This document shows positions 46,074 through 48,292 of a stretch of 48,292 nucleotides of DNA, in pieces; the stretch's first letter is position 1, and each line of letters begins with the position of its first letter. The notes beneath the pieces were generated by a model, which saw nothing but the letters and a program-made list of their open reading frames with translations, was not told the DNA's origin and did no database searches. The translations under genes and the position numbers were made by a program. The stretch is taken from the NCBI GenBank assembly GCA_021108325.1, contig JAIORB010000147.1, positions 1-48,292 on the forward strand. The letters are read 5' to 3'. The stretch comes from Bacteroidales bacterium. GTDB taxonomy: Bacteria; Bacteroidota; Bacteroidia; Bacteroidales; UBA12077.

Positions 46074-48038
46074 TTAATCAACTAATTTGAAAATAACATC
46101 AATTACTTCAGTATAATCATCTTCAAAATACATTAATCCAATAATTTTTTTATCGTTTATTTCCAAAATAAGAAGATTCATATAATCACCATATTCCGAT
46201 TCTTTAAGCTTTAAATTACATGTATTATTATCATACGACCAAGTACCTGTATGATGATTTGTTCCTTCCGTAAAAATCACATTTTTTGATTTCAGTAAAT
46301 TAAGAATAAATGAATGCTCTCCTGTTGCTTTAACTTCATAACCATTTTCTATATATTTATCCATTTTCCATTTCCCAACAAGAAACTTTGACACGTTTTT
46401 ATTTATGTTGATCCTATTTTCTTTAGCTCTTACTGATGCATTTTTATATTTTTCATTATCAGAATATACCCCCGTATATCCATTAAGTTCACCACTTGCA
46501 TCTTTTAACGTTTTTAATCGTTGTTTTAATTCATTTGAATTGGGACTTATCTCTAATCCCTTCAACAAACTTCTTTCAGCAAGATTATAATTATACTTTC
46601 TGAAATAATATGTAGCAACCTGTCCATACGCATAACCAATGTACTCATTGCTTATTTTTAAATTTGGTGTTTGTTTAAGAAATGCTTCAAATCTGTTTAA
46701 ATAATCACTTCCTTTTTCAAAATCATCATATTGAAAACTTGATCCGATTATTTGTGCATAACAAAAACCTGCATATTTTTGTAAAATGTTATCGTTTTTA
46801 AGAAAATCAAACTTTTCTGTATACATAGTAATAGAATCAATAGTAGATTCGTAATTATTTTCATTAACCAAATATTTTAAAGCTATTTCAGAGATGAACT
46901 GTTTTGTGCGAATATTTGAAGAATTAATATTATAAGTTTTTTCAAATTCTTGCAAAGCACTATAATAATTAAAGTTACTGTAATAATAATAGCCCTTAAA
47001 AGAATAATATGATTGATAAATATTATCAATGTCAATTGAATCTTTAACGTATTCTATGAATTCCTTAAAATAAGCATCATAACGATCAATATCTGGATGA
47101 TTCATAATCATCTCATTTGAAATATTATCAAAATAATCCTGACAGTACTTTATTGTTATTGAATTTTGGGAATTATTATTTATAAATTTTGCTAAAAGTT
47201 TTCCACTGAAATCATTCTTCAAATTTTCATTATTTAGAATATTTGCAATAGCCCCATTTTTCATAAACCTAATCAAATCTGACGGATGAAGAATTTCAGC
47301 TTTTTCAAAGTTTTTCAAAGAATTATTGTAGTCTTCCAAATTGTACAAAGAAATACCTTTATTATAATATTGCAAACCTGCCAATTTATATAAGTCAATT
47401 GTTTCATCTTTTATATAATGTTCATTAAAAAGATCAGAAATTGATTTATTATTAAACTCTTTCTTTGAAATTATTTTGTTATCACACAAATATTCTATAT
47501 AATTCCTCTTAAATTTATCGTCAAAGTAATATAAACCATCAGAAGGTAAGGTTGTTTCAATTAAAAAGCTTGTATTCTCTGGATCAGCTATTAAATATAC
47601 ATGAGTTGAAGTTTCTTTAATTATGTACTCTACCTTAAAATGACTTAAAACCAAAGAATATAATGCACTTGCTGAAACACAATTAAATTCTCCTATAGAA
47701 AATATATCTCCAAAAAAAGTTTCACCATTATATTTTTTAAGGAAATCATTATGAACAGAATTATAAATTGTTTTTAGCTTTTTCTTTGCTTTTAACTGTG
47801 AAATATTTGTACTTTCAAGTTTTATAAAATAATCATTTAGTTGCTTATTGATTTTTTGGTTTCCATTTTTTAAATTAATAGCAATAAATAAATCAATTGG
47901 ATTAATATCACTAGATTCTATAAATTTCAAGAAAATATCCTTCTCAAAATCTGAATCAAATATTGTAGTATCAATTTGTGTACAATTTCCTTTTAAACTA
48001 AAAAATAAAATAAAAACTATTAGCAACTTTTTTGACAT
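46074..48038 (-). CDS. Transglutaminase-like / TPR exported protein with C-terminal beta domain
   Basis: 654 residues from the ATG at 48038, chosen because MSKKLLIVFILFFSLKGNCT then forms a clean signal peptide at the N-terminus; an upstream in-frame ATG at 48083 would add 15 residues. Residues about 85-165 resemble the transglutaminase-like fold: GEFNCVSASALYSLVLSHF with candidate catalytic Cys120, THVYLIADPE with His146, and FLIETTLP as a candidate acidic member. Residues about 225-545 hold several TPR-like helix pairs (KLAGLQYYNKGISLYNLEDY, NNSLKNFEKAEILHPSD and others). The C-terminal 100 residues (FLVGKWKMDKYIENG, then TGTWSYDNNTCNLKL) resemble a lipocalin-type domain. Function unknown; perhaps a structural or processing protein of the periplasm. 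It stands alone. Confidence 0.8.
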   Translation of the reverse strand: MSKKLLIVFILFFSLKGNCTQIDTTIFDSDFEKDIFLKFIESSDINPIDLFIAINLKNGNQKINKQLNDYFIKLESTNISQLKAKKKLKTIYNSVHNDFLKKYNGETFFGDIFSIGEFNCVSASALYSLVLSHFKVEYIIKETSTHVYLIADPENTSFLIETTLPSDGLYYFDDKFKRNYIEYLCDNKIISKKEFNNKSISDLFNEHYIKDETIDLYKLAGLQYYNKGISLYNLEDYNNSLKNFEKAEILHPSDLIRFMKNGAIANILNNENLKNDFSGKLLAKFINNNSQNSITIKYCQDYFDNISNEMIMNHPDIDRYDAYFKEFIEYVKDSIDIDNIYQSYYSFKGYYYYSNFNYYSALQEFEKTYNINSSNIRTKQFISEIALKYLVNENNYESTIDSITMYTEKFDFLKNDNILQKYAGFCYAQIIGSSFQYDDFEKGSDYLNRFEAFLKQTPNLKISNEYIGYAYGQVATYYFRKYNYNLAERSLLKGLEISPNSNELKQRLKTLKDASGELNGYTGVYSDNEKYKNASVRAKENRININKNVSKFLVGKWKMDKYIENGYEVKATGEHSFILNLLKSKNVIFTEGTNHHTGTWSYDNNTCNLKLKESEYGDYMNLLILEINDKKIIGLMYFEDDYTEVIDVIFKLVD

Positions 48039-48292
48039 AACAAGGTTAATTAAATGAGTTAACATAAAAAAATAGATAATCATATAGCATATAATTGAAA
48101 TATCTAAATTAACAATTTATTATAAAAACAAGAAGAATCTAAAAGAGAAAATCTCTATTTTATTTCATGATGGAACAAATTTATTAGAGTTTCATTTTAA
48201 ATCCTTCAGGATTTTATATAATTCAGAAAAACATTTGTATTTCCTGATATTTTTAATATTTTCCCCGTTCAAAAAAATAAAAATATAATTAT
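48039..48292. other. Gene-free right end of the window
   Basis: AT-rich sequence upstream of the TPR gene with no credible ORF on either strand. A short hairpin (AAATCCT / AGGATTT, 48199-48214) followed by a mixed T/A tract could be the terminator of a gene outside the window; this is weak. Confidence 0.35.

Overview
The window is an AT-rich chromosomal segment from a member of the Bacteroidota, probably the Bacteroidales/Marinilabiliales side. The evidence is: promoters of the TTTG / TAnnTTTG type (the -33/-7 pattern of this phylum) rather than E. coli -35/-10 boxes; a protein with a gliding-motility/type IX secretion C-terminal domain; a two-component-regulator beta-propeller protein; DUF4290 and DUF3667 proteins; a MurA with Asp at the fosfomycin-target position; and EF-G-like paralogue fusA2. 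No tRNA, rRNA, CRISPR array, phage or transposase gene is visible.

Layout. 1-4462 (minus): the 5' part of hutH (cut by the window edge), hisS, and a secreted protein of unknown function, separated by spacers with small repeat elements. 4766-7322 (plus): a hybrid histidine kinase/receiver protein and a zinc-ribbon membrane protein that starts with TTG. 7331-12755 (minus): a very large propeller/SpoIIE-phosphatase sensor, a MITE-like element, and a UbiD-family decarboxylase. 12869-32268 (minus): eno behind its own promoter and terminator, then one long str-S10-spc-alpha ribosomal supercluster in transcription order rpsL-rpsG-fusA-rpsJ-rplC-rplD-rplW-rplB-rpsS-rplV-rpsC-rplP-rpmC-rpsQ-rplN-rplX-rplE-rpsN-rpsH-rplF-rplR-rpsE-rpmD-rplO-secY-map-infA-rpmJ-rpsM-rpsK-rpsD-rpoA-rplQ. 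It makes ribosomal proteins, EF-G, IF-1, the SecY channel, methionine aminopeptidase and RNA polymerase alpha, and ends at a strong terminator after rplQ. 32742-34901 (plus): an EF-G paralogue with altered GTPase motifs, divergent from rpsL. 35013-36422 (minus): a T9SS-type secreted protein. 36668-43077 (plus): a PcrA/UvrD helicase, DUF4290-murA, and grpE-dnaJ. 43287-45858 (plus): two tandem paralogous secreted proteins with a discoidin-like C-terminal domain. 46074-48038 (minus): a transglutaminase-like/TPR protein.

The most notable observations are: (1) the essential ribosomal gene rplD (L4) is not one open frame. About 19 nt appear to be missing in its conserved region, and a perfect 17-nt tandem duplication sits immediately upstream at the rplC/rplD junction. 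(2) A GC-rich palindromic repeat lies in frame inside the disordered N-terminal tail of grpE. (3) The tandem secreted paralogues share exactly 261 identical nucleotides at their 5' ends and then become mosaic, and a 22-nt copy of the dnaJ 3' end lies beyond the second one. (4) The EF-G paralogue has lost the switch I and switch II residues needed for normal GTP hydrolysis. (5) The hybrid kinase has a degenerate ATP-binding domain but an intact receiver. I do not see a multi-gene system that I would call new; the anomalies are at the level of single genes and repeats.
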